The notes beneath the pieces were generated by a model. It made no database searches, was not told where the DNA came from, and saw only the letters and a list, made by a program, of their open reading frames with translations. A stretch of 39,108 nt of DNA, from NCBI GenBank assembly GCA_024102915.1, contig JAGFJG010000122.1, positions 1-39,108 of the forward strand. The letters are read 5' to 3'. Positions 17,868 through 25,511 of the stretch are shown in pieces. The DNA comes from Caldilineales bacterium (GTDB lineage: Bacteria; Chloroflexota; Anaerolineae; J102). Position numbers and translations under genes: made by a program. Position 1 is the stretch's first letter, and each line of letters opens with the position of its first letter.

Positions 17868-18557
17868 ATGAATGCTCAGCAAATGCACACAGCAAGAATG
17901 CGTTTACGAACGCCGCGCGCGGCGGCAATCGCCGGTATTCTGTTCGCCCTTCTTTTCGGCGCCGCCATCATTCTTATTCGAGCATCGTTGCCGGTGAATC
18001 CGCCGGTGGAAGGGCTTTGGCTGGAACAGAACGCCGACCGGACAACGCTGGGCCTAAGCCTGGTTCCTTACGCAGGGATCGCCTTCCTGTGGTTTCTGGG
18101 CGTTATGCGTGATCGCATCGGCGACCACGAAGATCGCTTCTTCGCTACTATCCTCTTTGGAAGCGGTTTGCTATTTCTGGCGCTATCTTTCATGGCCGCC
18201 GCCCTGGCTGGCGGCTTGGTTGGCGCGTACACCCAATATCCGGATCGCTTCTTTGGCGGCGATGCGTACGCATTTGGGCGCAATACGATGTTCAGCATCA
18301 TGAATACTTATGCCATGCGTATGGCAGGCGTCTTCATGATCAGTTCGGCCACGATTTGGTGGCAGACGGACGTGATGCCACGGTGGTTGGCAATCCTGAC
18401 CTATTTCCTCGCACTTATCTTGCTCACGATACGGACACTGAATCCCTGGGCGCCTATGGTCTTCCCCGGCTGGGTCCTCTTAATCAGTATCACGGTGTTG
18501 GTGACCAATTATCGAGGGACGCTGATGGATGAGCCGCTAGAGGAAAAATTGGTCTGA
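17868..18557 (+). CDS. Hypothetical multi-pass membrane protein
   Basis: A 229-aa protein with about six hydrophobic segments (near 18-40, 64-80, 92-118, 145-160, 172-186, 196-212), a short basic N-terminus and an acidic C-terminal tail. I do not recognise a named family. It starts 50 bp after the MscS gene, with GTGAGG 9 nt before the ATG, and is probably co-transcribed with it. Function unknown; an integral membrane protein of the cytoplasmic membrane. Confidence 0.8.
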   Translation: MNAQQMHTARMRLRTPRAAAIAGILFALLFGAAIILIRASLPVNPPVEGLWLEQNADRTTLGLSLVPYAGIAFLWFLGVMRDRIGDHEDRFFATILFGSGLLFLALSFMAAALAGGLVGAYTQYPDRFFGGDAYAFGRNTMFSIMNTYAMRMAGVFMISSATIWWQTDVMPRWLAILTYFLALILLTIRTLNPWAPMVFPGWVLLISITVLVTNYRGTLMDEPLEEKLV

Positions 18558-18600
18558 TTGGATCGGGCTGGTGAAGTACACGAGGCGGTTGCGATAAACG

Positions 18601-19242
18601 ATGCGCTCGACGAGCCGCCGTCTGCGCCTGCGACTCTATCGTTTGCTGTATGGCCCCCTTGCCTGGGCATATGAAAGCGTGGCCTGGCTGGTTAGCTTCG
18701 GGCAATGGGATGCCTGGCGAAAACTGGCGTTGGAATACGCCCAGGGTGACTCTCTACTCGAAATTGGATTTGGCACAGGGGTGTTGTTGGCGGAAGCAGG
18801 CGGGCGAGATTTGCGGTTGGTCGGGCTGGAGCGTGCTGCAGAGATGCACAGACAGGCCAGGGCAAAGCTGGCCGCTGCTTCCCAAACGCAACCGCTCGTT
18901 CGGGCCGACGTGACCTGCACGCCCTTCCACTCCCAGGCTTTCGACGCCATTCTCTCCACCTTTCCCGCCGAGTTCATCTTGGAAGAATCCGTCTGGCGTG
19001 AACTCAGCCGTCTGCTGCGACCGCACGGACGGCTGGTCATCGTTGGCATCGTCGTCTATCTCGACCATCCCCTGCATCGCTTCCTCGTCAGACTGCTGCC
19101 CGGCGGCAAACCCTCGCGTGAGTGGCAAACCTGCCAGGAACTGGCGAGAGCGGTCGGGTTGAGCGTCACGACCGAGGTGCGCACCGCCCGTTGGAGCCGG
19201 GCCCCCATTCTCATTGCCGCAAAGCCCGGCGATGAACGATGA
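18601..19242 (+). CDS. Class I SAM-dependent methyltransferase
   Basis: A 213-aa methyltransferase. Motif I for SAM binding is LLEIGFGTGVLL (about 50-61), an acidic strand end follows (LVGLERA), and the motif IV region is AFDAILSTFPAEFI. The N-terminus is basic and hydrophobic (RRLRLRLYRLLYGPLAWAYESV), which hints at membrane association or a lipid-like substrate. The ATG lies 43 bp after the preceding gene, and the stop overlaps the next start by 4 bp (ATGA), suggesting translational coupling. Substrate unknown; ubiquinone or phospholipid methylation cannot be claimed from sequence alone. Confidence 0.88.
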   Translation: MRSTSRRLRLRLYRLLYGPLAWAYESVAWLVSFGQWDAWRKLALEYAQGDSLLEIGFGTGVLLAEAGGRDLRLVGLERAAEMHRQARAKLAAASQTQPLVRADVTCTPFHSQAFDAILSTFPAEFILEESVWRELSRLLRPHGRLVIVGIVVYLDHPLHRFLVRLLPGGKPSREWQTCQELARAVGLSVTTEVRTARWSRAPILIAAKPGDER

Positions 19243-20045
19243 AAACCCCAACTCAACGCCACAATGAACCGCAGGCGCATTTGAACCATGTCGTTGCAGG
19301 CTCAGGAACTATCGTCAGCGAGGCGGGGAGGTTGCGCCTGCTGAATGCGGCGACGACGACACGCACGTACAGCAATGCCCAGATTGACGATTATCAGGGC
19401 CTGCCGCGCCGCCGATTTCGCTGGCGACCGCCGCTGACATTGACCGTGCAGGCGCGTTTCTCAGAGGGGCAGCCGCCGGGCACAGCCGGGTTTGGACTCT
19501 GGAATGAGCCTTTCTCCCGCCAGCTCAACCGATTACCGGCGCCGCCGCAAGCCGTCTGGTTTTTCTACGCTTCACCGCCATCCGATATGCGGCTGGCTCT
19601 CGATACTCCCGGACGAGGCTGGAAAGCGGCGGTGATCGACGCCAACCGGCTGTCGTTCTGGCTGCTGGCGCCTTTCGCTCCACTGGGCATATTGGTGATG
19701 CGGCTGCCTCCGCTCTATCGGATTCTGTGGCCCATTGCTCAACGAGCCATCGGCGTAGCGGAAGCGTCTCTCGCTGTCGATAAAACGGACTGGCGCTCCT
19801 ATCAAATCGAATGGGGCGTGCACTCCACGAATTTCTCGGTCGATGGCGAAACCGTGCTGGCCGAAGCGCCCTCGCCCCGCGGGCCGTTGGGGTTAGTGAT
19901 GTGGATGGATAACCAATACATGACCGTCACGACGCAGGGGCGGTTTCGGTCGGGATTATTGGCAAGCCGGGATACGCGCTGGCTGGAACTTGGCAACGTG
20001 GTCATCGAGACTTCAACCGGTTTCGTCCAGCTTGTTGGGGGATGA
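19239..20045 (+). CDS. Hypothetical protein, possible concanavalin-like beta-sandwich
   Basis: A 268-aa protein coupled to the methyltransferase gene by a 4-bp ATGA overlap. Strand-rich stretches such as LTLTVQARFSE, GTAGFGLWNEPF, YQIEWGVHSTNFSVDGETVL and GPLGLVMWMDNQY resemble the jelly-roll pattern of laminin-G/GH16-like domains (GFGLWN... FxVDG... MWxDNQ). A hydrophobic proline-rich segment (about 145-170) lies mid-protein. No catalytic E-x-D-x-E motif of GH16 is seen, so a binding or lipid-related role is as likely as hydrolysis. No signal peptide. Confidence 0.7.
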   Translation: MKTPTQRHNEPQAHLNHVVAGSGTIVSEAGRLRLLNAATTTRTYSNAQIDDYQGLPRRRFRWRPPLTLTVQARFSEGQPPGTAGFGLWNEPFSRQLNRLPAPPQAVWFFYASPPSDMRLALDTPGRGWKAAVIDANRLSFWLLAPFAPLGILVMRLPPLYRILWPIAQRAIGVAEASLAVDKTDWRSYQIEWGVHSTNFSVDGETVLAEAPSPRGPLGLVMWMDNQYMTVTTQGRFRSGLLASRDTRWLELGNVVIETSTGFVQLVGG

Positions 20046-20080
20046 TCGAGCCAGGGCGTTATAATCTGGGACGTAACGGC

Positions 20081-20242
20081 GTCTAAACTAACATCACAAT
20101 GAAAACAATACTTTTGTCTGTCAGTTGACGATAGACCATTGACGATGGGCGATGGCAAAATACCCTGGCAAAACTTGCTCTATCGTCCGCCGTCTATCGC
20201 CGAGAACAAGACTGTTGGTTTCATCGTGACTTCAGTTTAAAC
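20081..20242. repeat. 160-bp palindromic element, copy A
   Basis: An imperfect long palindrome. The outer 24-nt arms (20081-20104 with 20219-20242) match at about 19 positions by eye. The inner arms are built of GACGATGG words against ATCGTC/CGTCTATCG words. It is nearly the same along its whole length as copy B at 21170-21336, in the same orientation. It ends 10 bp before the glutaminyl cyclase start. There is no ORF inside, so it could be a MITE-like or ERIC-like element. Confidence 0.8.
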
Positions 20243-20252
20243 TCTGAGGCAA

Positions 20253-21152
20253 ATGTCCTTTTCCATGCACCGCATCCTCTCCCCCCTCCTTGCTCTGACC
20301 ATCCTTCTGGCCTCGGCTGCTGGCATCCCCGTTCGCGTTCAGGCGCGCCCATTATGCCAGACGGCCCCACCTCGCTCCACTGATTCGCCTGCCCCGACCT
20401 ATGGCTACAAAGTCGTACAGAGCTTTCCACACGACGCCCAGGCTTTCACGCAAGGGTTGGTCTATGACAACGGCATCCTGTTCGAGAGCACTGGCTTGAA
20501 TGGCCGTTCCTCGTTGCGGCGAGTGAGTCTGGAAGATGGCGTCGTTCTGCAAAAACGGGACGTCCCCTCCGAGCACTTCGCTGAGGGCATCGCCCTGGTG
20601 GACGACCGCATCATCCAACTGACCTGGCTGACCCACAAGGCTTTCGTCTATGATGCCGGAACATTCGACCTGCTGGACGAGTTCGCATATCCCACGGAGG
20701 GGTGGGGGCTGACCTATGACGGTGAGCGTCTGATCATGAGTGATGGCACGGACAATCTGTATTTCCGGGACCCGGACACCTTCACCTTGTTGGGCAGCGT
20801 CAAGGTGCGAGATGGCGGACAGCCGGTGGTCAGATTGAACGAATTGGAATATATCGAGGGCGAGGTGTACGCCAATATCTGGCAGACCGATCGCATCACC
20901 CGCATTGATCCGGCCAGCGGCCAAGTAGTCGGGTGGATCGACCTCACCGGGCTGTTGCCGCCCGAAGACCGGGCCAGGGCCAACGTGCTCAATGGCATCG
21001 CCTACGATGCCGAAACCGACCGGCTCTTTGTCACGGGCAAGCTCTGGCCGAAGCTGTTCGAGATTCGTCTCGTTCGTCCAAACCACAACCTCTTTTGCCC
21101 CAGCATTCTGACCCAAAACAAAACGCCGCCTGCACTGGCAAACGGCGTCTGA
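20253..21152 (+). CDS. Secreted glutaminyl-peptide cyclotransferase (glutamine cyclotransferase family)
   Basis: A 299-aa exported protein. An N-terminal signal peptide (MHRILSPLLALTILLASAAG, cleavage near 30) is followed by a five-bladed beta-propeller of the plant/bacterial glutamine cyclotransferase type. Signatures include FTQGLVYDNGILFESTGLNG, HFAEGIAL, TEGWGLTYDGERLIMSDG, LNELEYIEGEVYANIWQTD and VLNGIAYDAETDRLFVTGKLWPKLFEI. The enzyme converts N-terminal Gln to pyroglutamate. The natural family end is near WPKLFEI; the last 20 or so residues run through a hairpin that may serve the opposite strand. The gene is bracketed by two near-identical palindromic elements. Confidence 0.9.
   Translation: MSFSMHRILSPLLALTILLASAAGIPVRVQARPLCQTAPPRSTDSPAPTYGYKVVQSFPHDAQAFTQGLVYDNGILFESTGLNGRSSLRRVSLEDGVVLQKRDVPSEHFAEGIALVDDRIIQLTWLTHKAFVYDAGTFDLLDEFAYPTEGWGLTYDGERLIMSDGTDNLYFRDPDTFTLLGSVKVRDGGQPVVRLNELEYIEGEVYANIWQTDRITRIDPASGQVVGWIDLTGLLPPEDRARANVLNGIAYDAETDRLFVTGKLWPKLFEIRLVRPNHNLFCPSILTQNKTPPALANGV
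21109..21148 (-). terminator. Possible intrinsic terminator for the leftward SCP2/fad operon
   Basis: On the minus strand a 6-bp stem (21143-21148 with 21123-21128) is followed by a T-rich stretch (TTTTGTTTT). It lies about 185 bp beyond the SCP2 stop and inside the 3' end of the cyclase gene on the other strand. The loop is long (14 nt), so confidence is modest. Confidence 0.4.
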
Positions 21153-21169
21153 AATTGCGGACTGCGAGT

Positions 21170-21336
21170 ATCTAAACTAACATCACAATGAAAACGATGC
21201 TTTTGTCTGCCAGTTGACGATAAACCATTGACGATGGACGATGGCAAAATGCACTGGCAAAACGTGCTTCATCGTCTATCGTCCGTCGTCTATCGTCGAG
21301 AACAAAACTATTGGTTTCATCGTGACTTCAGTTTAA
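21170..21336. repeat. 160-bp palindromic element, copy B
   Basis: This copy has the same end sequences as copy A (TCTAAACTAACATCACAATG on the left; CGTGACTTCAGTTTAA on the right) and the same internal words, with a few extra bases near the centre. Its right end overlaps the SCP2 stop codon (21333-21335). With copy A it brackets the glutaminyl cyclase gene in direct orientation. Confidence 0.8.
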
Positions 21337-21662
21337 TTAAAGAACGTCATCATGCGACTGGCCAGCATGATATCGCCCTGCACTTTGATCTTGCCGGTCA
21401 TGAATGCCTGCATGCCGTCGAGCCGACCCGCCATCATATCGACAAAATCCGAAGCGGCCATCGTGACCGTCAGCGTGGGATTGTCGGCTTCGCCCTCATT
21501 GACGGTGCAAATGCCGTCGCCGATTGCAGAATTCCATGTGCTACCGTCGTCGCCCGTGAGATTGTATTGAATGGTGGCGCTCACGCCGACCGCCTTATTG
21601 GGATTGAATGCATTCGGCATATCGGCCATCAATTTGCGAACTTTGGCGTCGGTTTCGGACAT
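21333..21662 (-). CDS. SCP2 sterol-carrier domain protein
   Basis: A 109-aa single-domain SCP2-like lipid-binding protein. The family pattern is visible: an amphipathic N-terminal helix (KVRKLMADMPNAFN), strands (VSATIQYNLTG, NPTLTVTMAASDFVDMMAG), and the C-terminal GKIKVQGDIMLASRMMTFF typical of SCP2 proteins. The ATG at 21660-21662 has AGGAGA about 10 nt upstream and replaces a longer in-frame start. As the last gene of the fatty-acid oxidation operon it may carry or present acyl-CoA or lipid substrates. The last codons run into palindromic element B. Confidence 0.87.
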   Translation of the reverse strand: MSETDAKVRKLMADMPNAFNPNKAVGVSATIQYNLTGDDGSTWNSAIGDGICTVNEGEADNPTLTVTMAASDFVDMMAGRLDGMQAFMTGKIKVQGDIMLASRMMTFFN

Positions 21663-21746
21663 GATTGGGTTTCTCCTAGGGGTGGGGGTGTTGAAGGTGT
21701 CAGGTTTCAAGTGCCAAGTATCAGGTATCACGTTTCGCGTTGGGAC

Positions 21747-23060
21747 TTATTTTAACTCATTGCGGGTGTAACCAAGGATGCGGCGGGCGACGATCAGCGT
21801 GTTGATCTGGCCAGTGCCTTCGAAGATGTCGTTGATCTTGGCATCGCGCATCCATTTCTCCACCAGAAAATCGTGGCTGTAGCCGAGCGGCCCCAGCAAT
21901 TCCACGCATTTTTGGGTGATCGTGGTGACCACATGACCGGCTTTCACTTTCGCCATCGATGCTTCCAGATTGTTGGATTCTCCGGCATCGAGCAGGGCGA
22001 CAGAGCGAATAGTCAACAGCCAGGCCGCTTTCAAATCGACTTCCATCTGTAGCAGGTCACGCTGGATGGCGCTGAGTTGATGAAGCGGCGCGCACTCCGG
22101 GATTTTGATGCCCTGATCTGCCAATGTGTCGCGCGTGAATTCGAAAGCGGCGCGGGCGATGCCGACGGCGCTGGCTGCCACATAGGGGCGGCTGGCGTCG
22201 AAGGTTTTCATCGCCCCCTTGAAGCCCTTGGCTCCCGCTTCATCTGGATCGACCAACTCGGGGTTGCCCAGGATATTGTCAAAGGGAATGCGGCAATCCG
22301 TAAACACGATGGCGGCGGTGTCGCTGGCGCGAATGCCCATCTTCTCTTCCAATTTGGTGATCGTCATGCCAGGCGTTCCCGATTCGACCACAAATGGCCG
22401 CATTCCCGCTCGGCCGGCCGAGCGATCCAGGGTGGCCCACACCACGATCAGACCATCGCTTTCCTTCCCGGCCAGACTGCCGTTCGTCACAAAAATCTTC
22501 TCGCCGTTGAGAATCCACTCATTGGTCTCCGGGTCCAGCGCCGCCGTGGTCTTGATGTTGCTGGTGTCCGAGCCGGCCTGGGGTTCGGTCATTGCCATCG
22601 CCCCCCACTTCGGCTCGCCCTGGGTGAAGCGTTCCAGGAACCGCTTCTTTTGGTCGGGCGTGCCCACGGCGTGGATGGCAGCGCCGCCCAAAGCGCTGGC
22701 GGGCGTGCTCAGATAAATGCCGGCATCGCCCCACGAAAGCGCTTCGATCATGTGAACCATGCGCAGGTTGCCGGTGGATGGTTTCTTCTTTTCGGCGGCG
22801 GGAGCATCGTCATGGCCGGAACCGTTTTTCGAGCCATTGAATGACCCGTTGGCCGAGCCGTTGCGCGCCATTGAGCGCTTGAGATCGGCGCTTTCGATCT
22901 GCTGAATGAACGGCCAGATCACATTGATATACTCCCACGGGCGATCGTGTTCGCTTTCGTCATAGCGTCGCGAAATGCTGCGCATGACTTGCTCGGCCAG
23001 CATCTTGGTCATGCCGGTCTGATTGACGATGCTTTCGGGTAGTTCGAATTCGATTGTCAT
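21747..23060 (-). CDS. Acyl-CoA dehydrogenase with Asn/Gly/Ser insert
   Basis: A 437-aa FAD-dependent acyl-CoA dehydrogenase for the first step of beta-oxidation. Family signatures are MTEPQAGSDTSNIKT (FAD/substrate loop), NGEKIFVTNGS, and NDIFEGTGQ near the C-terminus with the usual catalytic Glu (about 414). A low-complexity insert (about 65-98; NGSANGSFNGSKNGSG then a Lys/Ala/Glu stretch) interrupts the N-terminal helical domain, where the family has no such loop. The start at 23058-23060 has AAGGAG 7 nt upstream. It follows the other acyl-CoA dehydrogenase gene by 11 bp, so the two may form one heteromeric enzyme. Confidence 0.92.
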   Translation of the reverse strand: MTIEFELPESIVNQTGMTKMLAEQVMRSISRRYDESEHDRPWEYINVIWPFIQQIESADLKRSMARNGSANGSFNGSKNGSGHDDAPAAEKKKPSTGNLRMVHMIEALSWGDAGIYLSTPASALGGAAIHAVGTPDQKKRFLERFTQGEPKWGAMAMTEPQAGSDTSNIKTTAALDPETNEWILNGEKIFVTNGSLAGKESDGLIVVWATLDRSAGRAGMRPFVVESGTPGMTITKLEEKMGIRASDTAAIVFTDCRIPFDNILGNPELVDPDEAGAKGFKGAMKTFDASRPYVAASAVGIARAAFEFTRDTLADQGIKIPECAPLHQLSAIQRDLLQMEVDLKAAWLLTIRSVALLDAGESNNLEASMAKVKAGHVVTTITQKCVELLGPLGYSHDFLVEKWMRDAKINDIFEGTGQINTLIVARRILGYTRNELK

Positions 23061-23071
23061 GACTTCGCTCC

Positions 23072-24169
23072 TTAGACGATTGCTGCGCCAAGCAAAGTGG
23101 CAATGCCGCGACCATTCCGCAGCCACAACTCCACCGGATACTCGCGAATATAGCCGTGCCCGCCCAGGACTTGCACGGCATTGTCGGTCACCTTCAGTGC
23201 CATTTCCGAGGCATAGCGGGCTGCCAGATACGCGTCATGCGTGGCGTTCTCGCCTTTGTCGATCTTCCAGGCGGCCTCCCAAACCAGCAGGCGAGTGGCG
23301 TCAATCTCGATGGCCATGTTCGCCAGCATGAAGGCGATGGATTGCCGATAGGCGATGGGTTCGCCAAATGCATGCCGCTCTTTGGCATAATCCCTGGCGT
23401 ATTCATAAGCCCCTTTCGCCAGGACGATAGCCAGCGCTCCCAACGCAATACGCCTGTAGCTCAAAATCAGTTGCAGATCGATGCCGCTCTCGCCGCCCAG
23501 TTTGTTCTCTTTGGGTATATGGACGCCAGTGAATTCGACCGAATGCGTCTTCGGGGCATGAAATCCCATCCTCTGGTCGCGGCGGTTGATGCCAACGCCG
23601 GGATTGTGGTTGGGCACTAAAAACGCCTGTGTGCTGCCGGTGTGACCTTCCCGCGCATAAACCAGGAGAAGCTCTGCCTCGTCGGCATTGATGACCATGG
23701 TTTTGTGGCCGAACAGGATGTATTCGTCCCCTTGCAGCCGGGCGGATGAACTCATTTCGCTGGGGTCAAAGAGAATGGATGGTTCCACGAAGGCGGCGGC
23801 GACTTTCGGGAACTCTTCGCCGCAAAACAGCGGCAGATACTCTTCTTTCTGGGCTTCGGCGCCGCACAGCAGGATGGGCACAGCCACCAGATTTGGGCTG
23901 AGCAAATGCAACGCTGTAGCGACATCGCCATAGCCCAATTCCTCGGCATATAAAGCGCCGTTCACCGCAGAGTGCTCGCCGAAGCCGCCCAGTTTTTCGG
24001 GGATGGAGGCGGGCAGCAGACCCAATTCCCAACCGGTTCGGATGACCTCCGGCGGCAGTTGTTTCGCTTCCTCTGCCTCGCGGAAAGTCTTTCGCACGGT
24101 ACGCGTGGCATAGCGATTGACCGCCTCGGTCAACATTCGTTGTTCGTCAGTCAGGTCGAATGAGTACAT
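23072..24169 (-). CDS. Acyl-CoA dehydrogenase lacking the usual catalytic Glu
   Basis: A 365-aa acyl-CoA dehydrogenase-fold protein. It has the N-terminal helical domain (FDLTDEQRMLTEAVNRYA), a mid beta-domain, and a C-terminal domain with YRRIALGALAIVLAKGAYEYA, ERHAFGEPIAYRQ and QVLGGHGYIREYPVELWLRNGR. Where active members have a YEGT-type motif with the catalytic Glu, this one reads GRGIATLLGA and then ends, about 15-20 residues shorter than the family. No Glu is visible at the alternative position used by isovaleryl/long-chain enzymes (it reads SYRRIALG). It may be a non-catalytic partner subunit of the adjacent enzyme. GAGGTGATCT precedes the ATG. Confidence 0.88.
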   Translation of the reverse strand: MYSFDLTDEQRMLTEAVNRYATRTVRKTFREAEEAKQLPPEVIRTGWELGLLPASIPEKLGGFGEHSAVNGALYAEELGYGDVATALHLLSPNLVAVPILLCGAEAQKEEYLPLFCGEEFPKVAAAFVEPSILFDPSEMSSSARLQGDEYILFGHKTMVINADEAELLLVYAREGHTGSTQAFLVPNHNPGVGINRRDQRMGFHAPKTHSVEFTGVHIPKENKLGGESGIDLQLILSYRRIALGALAIVLAKGAYEYARDYAKERHAFGEPIAYRQSIAFMLANMAIEIDATRLLVWEAAWKIDKGENATHDAYLAARYASEMALKVTDNAVQVLGGHGYIREYPVELWLRNGRGIATLLGAAIV

Positions 24170-24228
24170 AGATCACCTCGGGTAGATTTCGGGTGTCGGG
24201 TGATAAGTTCCACGTGTCACGGAATAGA

Positions 24229-25413
24229 CTAATTCTGCAGATTCTCAAAGATGCCTGCCGCGCCCATGCCGCCGCCGATGCACATCGTGACCAGGCCGTA
24301 ACGGCTGCCGCGGCGTTTCATCTCGGCCAGCAGTTGCACGGTGAGCTTTGCGCCGGTCGCGCCCAGGGGATGGCCCAGGGCGATGGCGCCGCCATTCACA
24401 TTGGTGATGTCGGGGTCGAGTTCCAGCGTGCGCATCACCGCCACAGCCTGGGCGGCGAAGGCTTCGTTCAGCTCGATCAGATCGATGTCGTTGAGCGTCA
24501 GTCCCGCCAGTTTCAGCGCTTTTGGAATAGCGGCGACCGGGCCGACGCCCATGAGCTCCGGCGGCACGCCGCCCACGGCGAACGCCACAAATCGGGCGAG
24601 CGGCTGCAAACCTGCCGCCTCAGCCGCCTTGCGTTCCATTACCATCACCGCTGCCGCACCGTCACTAGTCTGGCTGCTGTTGCCCGCCGTCACCGTGCCA
24701 TTCGCTTTGAAGACCGGCCGCAATCGGGCCAATCCTTCCGGCGTGCTGTCGTAGCGGACGCCTTCATCGACGGAGAACAGCGTTTCCTCCTCGATGCGGA
24801 CGCCATCTTCCACCCGCACTGTTTTCACCGGCACGGGGACGATCTCGGCTGCGAATCTGCCGTCGCTGATCGCCGCCCCAGCCCGTTCGTGCGAGCGCAG
24901 GGCGAATGCGTCCTGATCCTCGCGGCTGACGCCATACTGTTGGGCCACGTTTTCGGCTGTCAAACCCATGCCCATGTACACGCCCGGATTTTCTTCCGCC
25001 AGCCGTGGGTCGGCGGCAAAGACGAGCCCGCCCATTGGTACGGAACTCATGCTTTCGATCCCGCCCGCAATCATGGCTGACCCAAACCCGGCCATAACCC
25101 GTTCCGAGGCCATGGCGATGGACTGCAAGCCGGAGGAGCAGAAACGATTGACCGTCATGCCCGGCACGCTGTCGGGCAGCCCCGCCGCCAGGGCGACGAT
25201 GCGACCGATCTGCATGCCCTGCTTGCCTTCGGGAAAGGCGCAGCCAATGACGACATCCTCAACTTGCTCCGGCTCCAGTCCCGGTGCGCGTTCGAGCGCT
25301 TCCCGGATGACCAGCGCACCCAACTCCTCCGGTCGGGTGTTACGCAGCGTTCCGCGCGGGGATTTGCCAACGGCGGTACGGACGGCGGAAACGATTACGG
25401 CTTCGTGGGGCAT
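24229..25413 (-). CDS. fadA: Acetyl-CoA C-acyltransferase (thiolase)
   Basis: A 394-aa thiolase that cleaves 3-ketoacyl-CoA with CoA in the last step of beta-oxidation. The nucleophile Cys92 lies in [12 protein letters not shown]. The C-terminal signatures [17 protein letters not shown] and [13 protein letters not shown] (Cys378) are intact. AGGAG sits 7 nt before the ATG. It is flanked by fadN upstream and acyl-CoA dehydrogenases downstream in the order fadN-fadA-acd-acd, similar to the Bacillus fadNAE operon. A degradative role is therefore more likely than acetoacetyl-CoA synthesis. Confidence 0.95.
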   Translation of the reverse strand: MPHEAVIVSAVRTAVGKSPRGTLRNTRPEELGALVIREALERAPGLEPEQVEDVVIGCAFPEGKQGMQIGRIVALAAGLPDSVPGMTVNRFCSSGLQSIAMASERVMAGFGSAMIAGGIESMSSVPMGGLVFAADPRLAEENPGVYMGMGLTAENVAQQYGVSREDQDAFALRSHERAGAAISDGRFAAEIVPVPVKTVRVEDGVRIEEETLFSVDEGVRYDSTPEGLARLRPVFKANGTVTAGNSSQTSDGAAAVMVMERKAAEAAGLQPLARFVAFAVGGVPPELMGVGPVAAIPKALKLAGLTLNDIDLIELNEAFAAQAVAVMRTLELDPDITNVNGGAIALGHPLGATGAKLTVQLLAEMKRRGSRYGLVTMCIGGGMGAAGIFENLQN

Positions 25414-25511
25414 GTGGTTCTCCTGGGGAGGTCGGATTGCGAATTGGAGATTGGATATTAATCAGGACTTTGGCTGAGCGGGCGTGACACTTGAAACCTG
25501 GAACATGAAAC

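Noticed and set aside
21109..21152. Cyclase C-terminal extension as a functional tail
   Set aside because: Residues after WPKLFEI lie over a hairpin with a minus-strand T-rich end and look like read-through to a chance stop.
20081..21336. CRISPR array from repeated GACGATGG words
   Set aside because: The words form palindromic arms without regular repeat length or unique spacers of constant size.
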